Of a stretch of 64,000 bases of DNA, positions 57,142 through 64,000 are shown one piece after another. Source of the DNA: Nocardioides carbamazepini (GTDB lineage Bacteria; Actinomycetota; Actinomycetes; Propionibacteriales; Nocardioidaceae); assembly GCF_024614185.1 (NCBI RefSeq), contig NZ_JAHTLF010000025.1:372001-436000 (forward strand), in the 5' to 3' direction. The position numbers and the translations under genes were made by a program. Positions within the stretch are counted from its first letter, which is position 1, and each line of letters opens with the position of its first letter. Under the pieces are notes generated by a model. The model saw nothing but the letters and a program-made list of their open reading frames with translations. It did no database searches and had not been told where the DNA came from.

Positions 57142-57990
57142 GTGAGCGCCGACGAGCGCCCGCCGGTCCCGGAGCCGCTCCCGCACCCCGTCGTCGACAA
57201 CCACTGCCACCTCGACATCGGCCGCGGTGGGGCGGCCTGGGACACCGGCGAGGCCCTCGCCGCGGCCGCCGCGGTCGGCGTACCCCGGATCGTGCAGATC
57301 GGCTGCGACCTGCCCGGCGCGCGCTGGGCCGTCGCCGCGGCCGCCGAGCACGAGCCCCTCGTCGCCGGCGTGGCCCTGCACCCGAACGAGGCGCCGCGGA
57401 TCCTCGAGCGCGACGGCCGCGCCGCCCTCGAGGCGGCGTGGGACGAGATCGAGCAGCTCGCCGGCGCCCACGCCAAGGTGCGCGCGGTGGGCGAGACGGG
57501 GCTCGACGCCTTCCGCACCGGCGACGACGGCCGGGCCGTTCAGGTGGAGTCCTTCCGACGGCACGTCGACATCGCGAAGCGGCTCGACAAGACCCTGGTG
57601 ATCCACGACCGGGAGACCCATGACGGAGTGCTCGAGGTGATCGACGGCGAGGGCGCGCCCGACCGCTGGGTGATGCACTGCTTCTCCGGGGATGCGGCCT
57701 TCGCCCGCGCCTGCCTGGACCGCGGGGCCTACCTCTCCTTCGCCGGGACCGTCACCTTCAAGAACGCCGAGCCGCTGCGTGAGGCGTTGCGGATCGTGCC
57801 CCGCGACCGGGTGCTCGTCGAGACGGACGCGCCGTACCTCACGCCGTCGCCCTTCCGCGGTCGCACCAACGCGTCGTACCTCGTCCCGCTGACAGTGCGG
57901 GCGATGGCCGCCGAGCGCGGGGACGACCTCGGTGAGCTGTGCGCCGCGATCGACGCGAACACGGAGGCCGCCTTCGGGGGTGGCTGGTGA
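57142..57990 (+). CDS. TatD family metal-dependent hydrolase
   Basis: A 282-residue TIM-barrel hydrolase of the TatD family. Metal ligands are visible in DNHCHLD, GETGLD, HDRETHDGV, HCFSG and ETDAPYLTP. Members act as 3'-5' DNA exonucleases or D-aminoacyl-tRNA deacylases. The GTG at 57142 is chosen because it lies 10 bp after the preceding stop and gives family length. In Actinobacteria tatD commonly precedes rpfB and rsmA, as here. Confidence 0.92.
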   Translation: MSADERPPVPEPLPHPVVDNHCHLDIGRGGAAWDTGEALAAAAAVGVPRIVQIGCDLPGARWAVAAAAEHEPLVAGVALHPNEAPRILERDGRAALEAAWDEIEQLAGAHAKVRAVGETGLDAFRTGDDGRAVQVESFRRHVDIAKRLDKTLVIHDRETHDGVLEVIDGEGAPDRWVMHCFSGDAAFARACLDRGAYLSFAGTVTFKNAEPLREALRIVPRDRVLVETDAPYLTPSPFRGRTNASYLVPLTVRAMAAERGDDLGELCAAIDANTEAAFGGGW

Positions 57991-58226
57991 ACGTGACGGA
58001 AGTGACGGGTGAGGCGTCCCGAGGTGAATCAGGTCACGCACATCCACGCTGAGGGCCCTCGCCAAGTTGCCATCGACGGTGGTGCCCTGCTCTCGTGGAT
58101 GGCTGACGGCCGGGATCGGAGGCGGTATCCGGCCAGCCCACGCAGGGTCCGACGCCCGCCGCACCGCGGCAGGGGGTCGGTCGGGCTGGCCGACCGAGGC
58201 CCGGACAGTACGACGTTCGGAGAATC
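57991..58226. other. rpfB leader region, no gene recognised
   Basis: A 236-bp non-coding stretch. It contains several GC-rich potential stems but no clear terminator or known riboswitch. In other Actinobacteria rpf genes often carry a cyclic-di-AMP riboswitch (ydaO type); the conserved core of that riboswitch could not be recognised here. GGAGAA at about 58219 is the rpfB ribosome binding site. Confidence 0.4.
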
Positions 58227-59393
58227 GTGCGACTTGCGCACCCCCAGCTCGCCCGGCTCATCAGCGGCCGGTCCCTCAAGGCCACCTTCCTGAGCCTGGC
58301 CCACAGCCGCAAGGCCCTCACGGTCACCGTCGCCGCGGTCCTCGTGGCGGTCTCCGCGGTCACCTGGGGCTACTCCTCGATGACCACCGAGGTCCGGCTG
58401 TCGGTCGACGGCCGGGAGCGGGCCGTCTCCACGATGGGCGACACCGTCGGTGACGTGCTGCGCGAGGAGGGCATCGCGGTGTCCGGGCGCGACATCGTCG
58501 AGCCCGGACCCGACGAGCAGATCGAGGCGGGCGACCGGATCGCGGTGCTGTTCGGCCGCCCGGTCGAGCTGACCGTCGACGGCGAGGCGAGTACCCACTG
58601 GGTGACCGCGACCGACGTCGAGGGCGCGCTCGCCGAGATCGGCACGCCCTACGCCGACGGCCGACTCTCCACCAGCCGCTCCGCCGACATCGACCGCGGG
58701 GGAGCGGAGATCGAGGTCGTCACGCCGAAGGAGCTCACCTTCGTCCTGGCCGGCGCGAAGCCGGTCACCCAGCAGCTGCCCGCGCTCACCGTCGAGGACG
58801 CCCTGGCCCAGGTCGGCGTCCAGCTCGACGAGCACGACAAGGTCCGGCCGGCGCGCGGGACCGCGCTCGCGGCCGGCGACCGGATCGTCTTCACCGACAT
58901 CGAGAAGCGCGAGCGGAGCGTGACCGGCGAGGCCGTGGCCGCGCCCGTGCAGAAGGTCTCCGACGACGCGCTCTTCCAGGGGCAGACCGAGGTCGTGACC
59001 CCCGGCGTGGACGGCGCCCGCGACGTCACCTACAAGGTGACGGTCCGCAACGGCAAGGTCGTGCGCCGCGTCGTACTGACCGCGACCGTGACCCGCGAGC
59101 CGACCGCCGAGGTCGTCAAGGTCGGCACCAAGCCGGTCATCGAGTCCGGCAACACCGTGTGGGACCGCCTCGCCCAGTGCGAGTCCGGCGGCAACTGGCG
59201 GATCAACACCGGCAACGGCTACTACGGCGGACTCCAGTTCAGCCTCGGCACGTGGCGTGCCAACGGTGGCACCGGCTATCCCCACCAGGCCTCCCGCGAG
59301 ACCCAGATCGCCATCGCCACCCGGCTGCGCGACCGCTCCGGCGGCTACGGTGCCTGGCCCGGCTGCGCCGCCAAGCTCGGTCTCCCGCGCTGA
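58227..59393 (+). CDS. rpfB: resuscitation-promoting factor RpfB
   Basis: A 388-residue secreted or membrane-bound muralytic enzyme. It has an N-terminal helix (about 32-50, TVTVAAVLVAVSAVTWGYSS), three DUF348 repeats (about 55-215), a G5 domain (about 225-300) and a C-terminal Rpf domain (WDRLAQCESGGNWRINTGNG, YYGGLQFSLGTWRANGG) with the catalytic Glu in CESGG. It cleaves peptidoglycan to support growth from dormancy. It is followed by rsmA, as in Mycobacterium. Confidence 0.96.
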   Translation: MRLAHPQLARLISGRSLKATFLSLAHSRKALTVTVAAVLVAVSAVTWGYSSMTTEVRLSVDGRERAVSTMGDTVGDVLREEGIAVSGRDIVEPGPDEQIEAGDRIAVLFGRPVELTVDGEASTHWVTATDVEGALAEIGTPYADGRLSTSRSADIDRGGAEIEVVTPKELTFVLAGAKPVTQQLPALTVEDALAQVGVQLDEHDKVRPARGTALAAGDRIVFTDIEKRERSVTGEAVAAPVQKVSDDALFQGQTEVVTPGVDGARDVTYKVTVRNGKVVRRVVLTATVTREPTAEVVKVGTKPVIESGNTVWDRLAQCESGGNWRINTGNGYYGGLQFSLGTWRANGGTGYPHQASRETQIAIATRLRDRSGGYGAWPGCAAKLGLPR

Positions 59394-59422
59394 CCGGGCG
59401 GGGAGCCGATAGCCTTGACCCC

Positions 59423-60307
59423 ATGCCTGAAACCTCCGCGCCGCGGCTGCTGGGCCCGGTGGAGGTTCGGGGACTGGCGGCGCGACTCGGGCTGCGCCCG
59501 ACCAAGCAGCGTGGCCAGAACTTCGTCATCGACGCCAACACGGTGCGACGGATCGTGCGCGAGTCCGGGGTCACCGACGGCCAGGTCGTCGTGGAGGTCG
59601 GCCCCGGGCTGGGGTCGCTGACCCTGGCGCTGCTCGAGGTCGGTGCCGAGGTCACCGCGATCGAGGTCGACCCGCTGCTGGCCGGGGAGCTGCCGACCAC
59701 GATCGGCGCCTACGCGCCTGACCAGGCCGAGCGTCTCCGGGTCGTGCTCGCGGACGCGATGACCGTGACCGACCTGCCGGGGCCGGCGCCGCAGGCGCTG
59801 GTCGCGAACCTGCCCTACAACGTCTCCGTCCCGGTCCTGCTGCACCTGCTGGCCCTGCTGCCGTCGCTGGAGCACGGCCTGGTGATGGTGCAGGCCGAGG
59901 TCGCCGACCGCCTGGCCGCGCCCCCGGGATCGAAGACCTACGGCATCCCCTCGGCGAAGGCGGCCTGGTTCGCCGACGTACGACGGGCGGGCGCGATCGG
60001 GCGCAACGTCTTCTGGCCCGCGCCCAATGTCGACTCGGGCCTGGTCGCCTGGACCCGCCGCGACCCGCCGACCGACCGGGTGCAGCGGGCGCAGGTGTTC
60101 GCGGTGATCGACGCCGCCTTCGCCCAGCGGCGCAAGGCGCTGCGCGGCGTGCTGCGCACCATCGCCGGCGGCTCGGAGCAGGCGGAGGCCGCCTTGCGGG
60201 CGGCCGGGATCGACCCGCTGACCCGCGGCGAGGCGCTCGGGATCGACGAGTTCGTGGCGATCGCGATCGCCCTCCATGAGAGTCCCGACGCTGGGGAGAG
60301 CGCATGA
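59423..60307 (+). CDS. rsmA: 16S rRNA (adenine1518/1519-N6) dimethyltransferase RsmA (KsgA)
   Basis: A 294-residue methyltransferase. The SAM motifs VEVGPGLGSLTLALLE and AIEVDP, the substrate motif NLPYNVSVPVL and the C-terminal FAQRRKALRGVL are those of RsmA/KsgA. It dimethylates two adenines in the 3' hairpin of 16S rRNA. The ATG at 59423 gives the typical length and starts shortly before the rRNA-binding segment KQRGQNFVID. It overlaps ispE (ATGA). Confidence 0.96.
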   Translation: MPETSAPRLLGPVEVRGLAARLGLRPTKQRGQNFVIDANTVRRIVRESGVTDGQVVVEVGPGLGSLTLALLEVGAEVTAIEVDPLLAGELPTTIGAYAPDQAERLRVVLADAMTVTDLPGPAPQALVANLPYNVSVPVLLHLLALLPSLEHGLVMVQAEVADRLAAPPGSKTYGIPSAKAAWFADVRRAGAIGRNVFWPAPNVDSGLVAWTRRDPPTDRVQRAQVFAVIDAAFAQRRKALRGVLRTIAGGSEQAEAALRAAGIDPLTRGEALGIDEFVAIAIALHESPDAGESA

Positions 60308-61197
60308 CGCAGGTGACGGTGCGGGCCCCCGCGAAGATCAACCTCCATCTGGGAGTCGGCGGCCTGCGGCCGGACGGCAAGCACGCCCTCGCGACGGTCT
60401 ACCAGGCCGTCGGCCTGTACGACGACGTCACCGTCGTCGACGCCGCCGACTGGTCGGTCGGACTGACCCGGCCGATCGACGGCGTGCCCCTCGACGACAC
60501 CAACATCGCGGTCCGGGCCGGCCGCGCGCTGACCGCCCATCACGGCATCGAGCGCGCCGCCCGGATCACCATCGCCAAGGGCATCCCGGTCATGGGGGGC
60601 ATGGCCGGCGGCTCCGCCGACGCGGCCGCCACGCTGCTCGCCCTGGACCGGCTCTGGGACCTGCAGACCTCCGACGACGACCTGCTCCGGATCGCGGGCA
60701 CCCTCGGCAGTGACGTGCCCTTCGCCCTCCTCGGCGGCACCGCGCTCGGCACCGGCCACGGTGAGGTGGTCGTCCCCGTCGAGGACGCCAGCTCCGTGTG
60801 GTGGGTGGTCGTCCTGTCCGACGAGGGCCTCTCCACCCCGGCCGTGTACGCGCACTTCGACGAGCTGTCGCCCGACGCCCCCGTCGCGCCGCCGGTCCCC
60901 GAGGCGCTGATCGAGGCGCTCGGCACCGGCTACACCGACGAGATCGGCGACCTGCTCGCCAACGACCTGTGGCCCGCCGCCCGGGACCTGCGCCCCGACC
61001 TGGTCGATGTCGAGGTGCAGCTGCGCAGCATGGCGCCCGACGGCGTACTGCTCTCCGGGTCCGGCCCGACCCTGCTGGTCCTCCACGAGGACGTCGAGGA
61101 GGCGCGGACCACCGTCGCCGAGCTGACCGCCCAGGGCTATCGCTGCACCCTCGCCCCCGGACCCGTCGCCGGCGCCCACGTGGTGACCTATGCCTGA
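60304..61197 (+). CDS. ispE: 4-diphosphocytidyl-2-C-methyl-D-erythritol kinase IspE
   Basis: A 297-residue GHMP kinase. VRAPAKINLHLGVGGLRPDG at the start, PVMGGMAGGSADAAATLLAL as the ATP loop, and a late SGSGPTLLVL motif match IspE. It phosphorylates 4-diphosphocytidyl-methylerythritol in the MEP isoprenoid pathway. It overlaps rsmA by 4 bp and the following ABC-F gene by 8 bp, a conserved actinobacterial order. Confidence 0.95.
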   Translation: MTQVTVRAPAKINLHLGVGGLRPDGKHALATVYQAVGLYDDVTVVDAADWSVGLTRPIDGVPLDDTNIAVRAGRALTAHHGIERAARITIAKGIPVMGGMAGGSADAAATLLALDRLWDLQTSDDDLLRIAGTLGSDVPFALLGGTALGTGHGEVVVPVEDASSVWWVVVLSDEGLSTPAVYAHFDELSPDAPVAPPVPEALIEALGTGYTDEIGDLLANDLWPAARDLRPDLVDVEVQLRSMAPDGVLLSGSGPTLLVLHEDVEEARTTVAELTAQGYRCTLAPGPVAGAHVVTYA

Positions 61198-62977
61198 GCC
61201 CCGTTCGCTGCTGAGCCTCGAGCGGGTCTCGAAGTCGTACGGCGTCCGCCCGCTCCTCAGCGATGTCTCGCTCGGCATCGGCGAGGGCGAGCGGATCGGC
61301 ATCGTCGGCCGCAACGGCGACGGCAAGACCACCCTGCTGCGGATCATGACCGGCGCCGAGGAGCCCGACGAGGGCCGGGTCTCGCGCCAGCGCGGCCTGC
61401 TGGTCGGCGTGCTCGCCCAGCAGGACGACTTCGACGACACCCACACCGTCCGCGAGGTCGTGCTCCAGGGCATGGCCGACCACGAGTGGGCCGCGGACTC
61501 CCGGCTGCGCGAGATCGTCGACGTGCTGTTGGCCGGCGTGGACCTGGACCGGGCGGTGCACGGTCTCTCCGGCGGAGAGCGTCGCCGCTGCGCCCTGGCC
61601 GGTCTGCTCCTGGGTGACCACGACCTGGTCGTGCTCGACGAGCCGACCAACCACCTGGACGTCGAGGCGGTGGCCTGGCTGGCCGCGCACCTCGCCGCGC
61701 GACCCTCCGCCCTGGTCGTCGTCACCCACGACCGCTGGTTCCTGGACGCCGTGTGCCAGCAGACCTGGGAGGTCCACGACGGCGCCGTCGACACCTACGA
61801 CGGCGGGTACGCCGCCTTCGTGCTCGCCAAGGCGGAGCGCCAGCGCCAGGCGGCCGCCTCCGAGGTGCGCCGGCAGAACCTGGTCCGCAAGGAGCTCGCC
61901 TGGCTGCGGCGCGGGGCCCCGGCCCGGACCTCCAAGCCGAAGTTCCGCATCGACGCCGCCAACGCCCTCATCGAGGACGTGCCGCCGCCCCGTGACCGGC
62001 TCGAGCTCCAGCGGTTCGCCGCGCAGCGGCTCGGCAAGGACGTGATCGACGTCGAGGACGTCGACTTCGCCCGCGGCACCCGTCAGCTCCTCTCGCACGC
62101 CACCTGGCGCCTCGGGCCCGGGGACCGGGTCGGTCTCGTCGGCGTCAACGGCGCGGGCAAGACCTCCGTCCTCGCGCTGCTCTCCGGCGAGGCGGCGCCC
62201 AGCGTCGGCAAGGTGCGCCACGGACGGACCGTCGCCCTCCAGCACCTCACCCAGGACGTCGAGGTCGATGACCCCGAGGCCCGCGTGCTCGCCACGGTCG
62301 AGGGGATCCGCCGGGTCACCCGGACGACCGACGGGGAGATCACCGCGATGTCCATGCTGGAGCGCTTCGGGTTCACAGGCGACAAGCTCACCGCGCGGAT
62401 CGGCGACCTCTCCGGCGGTGAGCGGCGCCGGTTCCAGCTGCTCCGGCTGCTGCTCACCGAGCCCAACGTGCTGCTCCTCGACGAGCCGACCAACGACCTC
62501 GACATCGAGACCCTCAACGTTCTCGAGGACTTCCTCGACGGATGGCCCGGCACGCTGGTCGTCGTCTCCCACGACAGGTACTTCCTCGAGCGGGTCACCG
62601 ACTCCGTCTGGGCCCTCCTGGGCGACGGCCGGATCTCGATGCTGCCCCGGGGGGTGGACGAGTACCTCGAGCGACGGGCGGCCGCGCTGGCTGGATCGGG
62701 TGGCTCGATCGAGCGGAATGACCAGCCCGCGCCCGCGTCCGCAGCCAAGGCCAAGGCCGGGTCGGCGGAGGAGCGGGCCGCGAGGAAGACGGTCGCCCGC
62801 CTCGACAAGGTGCTCGAGCGGCTCTCGGCCCGCGAGGCCGAGCTGAGCGCCGAGCTCACCGCTCACGCGACCGACCCCGAGCGGCTGACCGCGATCGGGA
62901 CCGAGCTCACCGCGCTGCAGGAGGAGAAGGAGGCCGCCGAGCTGGAGTGGCTCGAGGCCGCCGAGGCGCTCGGGTAG
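61190..62977 (+). CDS. ABC-F family ATPase (Uup-like)
   Basis: A 595-residue protein with two ABC ATPase domains (about 5-240 and 285-510), Walker A motifs GRNGDGKTTLL and GVNGAGKTSVL, two LSGGE signatures, a linker between them and a C-terminal coiled-coil region (AARKTVARLDKVLERLSARE). ABC-F proteins act on the ribosome in translation or DNA-related processes rather than as transporters, since no membrane segment is present. It overlaps ispE by 8 bp. Confidence 0.93.
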   Translation: MPEPRSLLSLERVSKSYGVRPLLSDVSLGIGEGERIGIVGRNGDGKTTLLRIMTGAEEPDEGRVSRQRGLLVGVLAQQDDFDDTHTVREVVLQGMADHEWAADSRLREIVDVLLAGVDLDRAVHGLSGGERRRCALAGLLLGDHDLVVLDEPTNHLDVEAVAWLAAHLAARPSALVVVTHDRWFLDAVCQQTWEVHDGAVDTYDGGYAAFVLAKAERQRQAAASEVRRQNLVRKELAWLRRGAPARTSKPKFRIDAANALIEDVPPPRDRLELQRFAAQRLGKDVIDVEDVDFARGTRQLLSHATWRLGPGDRVGLVGVNGAGKTSVLALLSGEAAPSVGKVRHGRTVALQHLTQDVEVDDPEARVLATVEGIRRVTRTTDGEITAMSMLERFGFTGDKLTARIGDLSGGERRRFQLLRLLLTEPNVLLLDEPTNDLDIETLNVLEDFLDGWPGTLVVVSHDRYFLERVTDSVWALLGDGRISMLPRGVDEYLERRAAALAGSGGSIERNDQPAPASAAKAKAGSAEERAARKTVARLDKVLERLSAREAELSAELTAHATDPERLTAIGTELTALQEEKEAAELEWLEAAEALG

Positions 62978-63039
62978 GACACGCGACGCCCCCTGCCGTG
63001 GTCGGGTTCGGGCCGGCCGCTTGTGGGAAGGTTCCGAGC

Positions 63040-64000
63040 ATGACCCGACCCAGCATGCTTGACGGCGTCCGTTCGCGCGCGGGCCACCGCGCGGCGCTCG
63101 CGGTGGCGACCGGCCTCGTCGTCGCTCTCGCCCTCGCGCTCAGCCCGCTGTCGCTCGGCCGAGCCGGAGCCGCATCGGCCGGCGGCGCGTGGAAGAGCAC
63201 CAGCGTCGCCCGCAGCACGCTCTTCTCGACCAACTTCTGGAGCTACGACGTCAATGCCAAGGGCGCCGGCGCGGCGGCCTGGGTCGACGGCGACGGGGAC
63301 CGGCGCCGGGTACGGGTGGCGCGCCGGGCACCCAACGGGAAGTGGGGCCGGCCGCACACGCTCACCGGCAACTTCTCCTGGAAGGGGCTGCGCAACTACG
63401 CCGGAACCAACGACGTCGCGATCGACGACCGGGGCAAGGTCACCGTGGTGTGGACCCAGTCGAAGGGCAAGAGCGTCCTGGTCAAGACGGCCTCCAGCAA
63501 GGGGAAGCGTGGCTGGTCCAAGCCGAGGACCCTGTCCCCCAAGGGCGATCGCACCGGCTTCCCCCGGATCGCGGTCTCCGGCAACGGATACGCCGTCGTG
63601 CACTGGGCCGGCCACTTCGACACCGGCGTCACCGACTTCACCCTCTACGCGTCGTACCGCGCCCCGGGCGGCACGTGGGAGGCCGCGCAGCGTCTCGACG
63701 TCGACCCGGCGTGGCACCCCGACGCCCGGGCGAGCGAGCCGGCCATCGACGACCGCGGCGTGGCCACCATCGCCTGGGACGACATCAGGGTGGGTGCCGG
63801 ACCGGCGAGCAGCCGGGTCCGGCTCGCCTCTCGGGGACCGGCGGCGGGCTGGGCCCAGCAGACCATGGCCGAGGGCTCGCTCGACCAGCCGTCGGTCGCG
63901 ACGACGCGGGACGGTCGGCTGGTGGCCGCCTGGCGCGACAGCACGACCATCTTCGCCCGGCACCGTGCCGCGGACGGTCGTTGGGGCCCGACCGAGCAGG
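63040..64000 (+). CDS. secreted beta-propeller-like repeat protein (partial, runs off the right edge)
   Basis: An ATG at 63040 opens a frame that stays open to the end of the window (about 320 codons). The start has a signal peptide: basic N-region, a hydrophobic core LAVATGLVVALALALSPLSL and a probable cleavage near GAAS. The mature part has repeating segments like AVAWVDGDGD / VTVVWTQSKG / ATIAWDDIR, and each ends in a Trp, as in beta-propeller or sialidase-like secreted proteins. Its role is unknown; Trp-rich repeats suggest a surface or carbohydrate-related function. The C-terminus lies outside the window. Confidence 0.8.
   Translation, partial: MTRPSMLDGVRSRAGHRAALAVATGLVVALALALSPLSLGRAGAASAGGAWKSTSVARSTLFSTNFWSYDVNAKGAGAAAWVDGDGDRRRVRVARRAPNGKWGRPHTLTGNFSWKGLRNYAGTNDVAIDDRGKVTVVWTQSKGKSVLVKTASSKGKRGWSKPRTLSPKGDRTGFPRIAVSGNGYAVVHWAGHFDTGVTDFTLYASYRAPGGTWEAAQRLDVDPAWHPDARASEPAIDDRGVATIAWDDIRVGAGPASSRVRLASRGPAAGWAQQTMAEGSLDQPSVATTRDGRLVAAWRDSTTIFARHRAADGRWGPTEQ

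Noticed and set aside
57991..58226. Cyclic-di-AMP (ydaO) riboswitch before rpfB
   Set aside because: Such riboswitches occur before rpf genes, but the conserved core was not recognisable here; a covariance-model search would decide.
62863..63963. Long minus-strand frame at the right end
   Set aside because: It is antisense to the ABC-F gene end and to a plus-strand secreted protein with a proper signal peptide and Trp-rich repeats.

Overview
The window is high-GC DNA (roughly 70% by eye) from a monoderm actinobacterium. Gene content and codon use resemble Nocardioides or a related member of the Propionibacteriales; this placement is an inference from gene families, not from an rRNA gene. The pointers are RpfB, DevR/DevS-type regulators, a SigB/SigF-type sigma factor, a PAS-ANTAR protein, a DUF222/HNH gene, many GTG starts and many ATGA/GTGA stop-start overlaps. 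No tRNA or rRNA gene was recognised.

Layout. (1) 1-2982: end of an antitoxin-like gene, an alpha/beta hydrolase, a hotdog thioesterase and a DevS-like histidine kinase. (2) 2963-23097: a nearly unbroken minus-strand flagellar operon, in transcription order flgB flgC fliE fliF fliG fliH fliI fliJ, an NlpC/P60-lytic transglycosylase fusion, fliK flgD flgE, (hairpin) flbD motA motB fliL fliM fliN fliO fliP fliQ fliR flhB flhA and a small membrane protein. (3) 23383-28198: a secreted protein, then a cheR-cheY-cheX-cheY-cheX-like operon divergent from cheB. (4) 28203-36182: filament genes fliC, fliD, fliS and a FliT-position gene, a sigma-28-type factor, then flgN flgK flgL fliW csrA on the other strand. 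(5) 36282-42039: cheA cheW and a soluble chemoreceptor, a DevR-like regulator and an unknown protein. (6) 42181-51091: a stress region with a SigB-type sigma factor, an ADH-CDGSH-haem-oxygenase-like operon, PAS-ANTAR, a GS39-type dehydrogenase, small acidic proteins, DUF6328, a lipoprotein, an NRAMP-like transporter, a PRC-barrel-like protein and a DUF7218-like protein. (7) 51092-53263: repeats and a frameshifted HNH/DUF222 pseudogene. (8) 53264-64000: metallothionein-like gene, protein O-mannosyltransferase, rsmI, epoxide-hydrolase-like gene, tatD, rpfB, rsmA, ispE, an ABC-F ATPase and the start of a secreted protein.

How it fits together. The flagellar and chemotaxis genes form an almost complete monoderm flagellum (no P or L rings) with its stator, export apparatus, hook-length ruler, chaperones, filament and sensory pathway. 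Five units (flgB, cheR, cheB, fliC, cheA) share an upstream element CTCA-N16-RCCGAT, and flgN has a near match. This fits a regulon of the sigma-28-type factor encoded at 31600-32448. FliW and CsrA next to flgL imply flagellin translational control. The SigB-type factor at 42270 and several genes up to 51091 carry GNNT-N15/16-GGGTA elements, which suggests a general-stress regulon.

The most unusual points are the 21-bp phased repeat present in both orientations inside fliK, a FliM without the usual N-terminal CheY-binding motif, alternating CheY/CheX genes, and a divergent NRAMP-like transporter.
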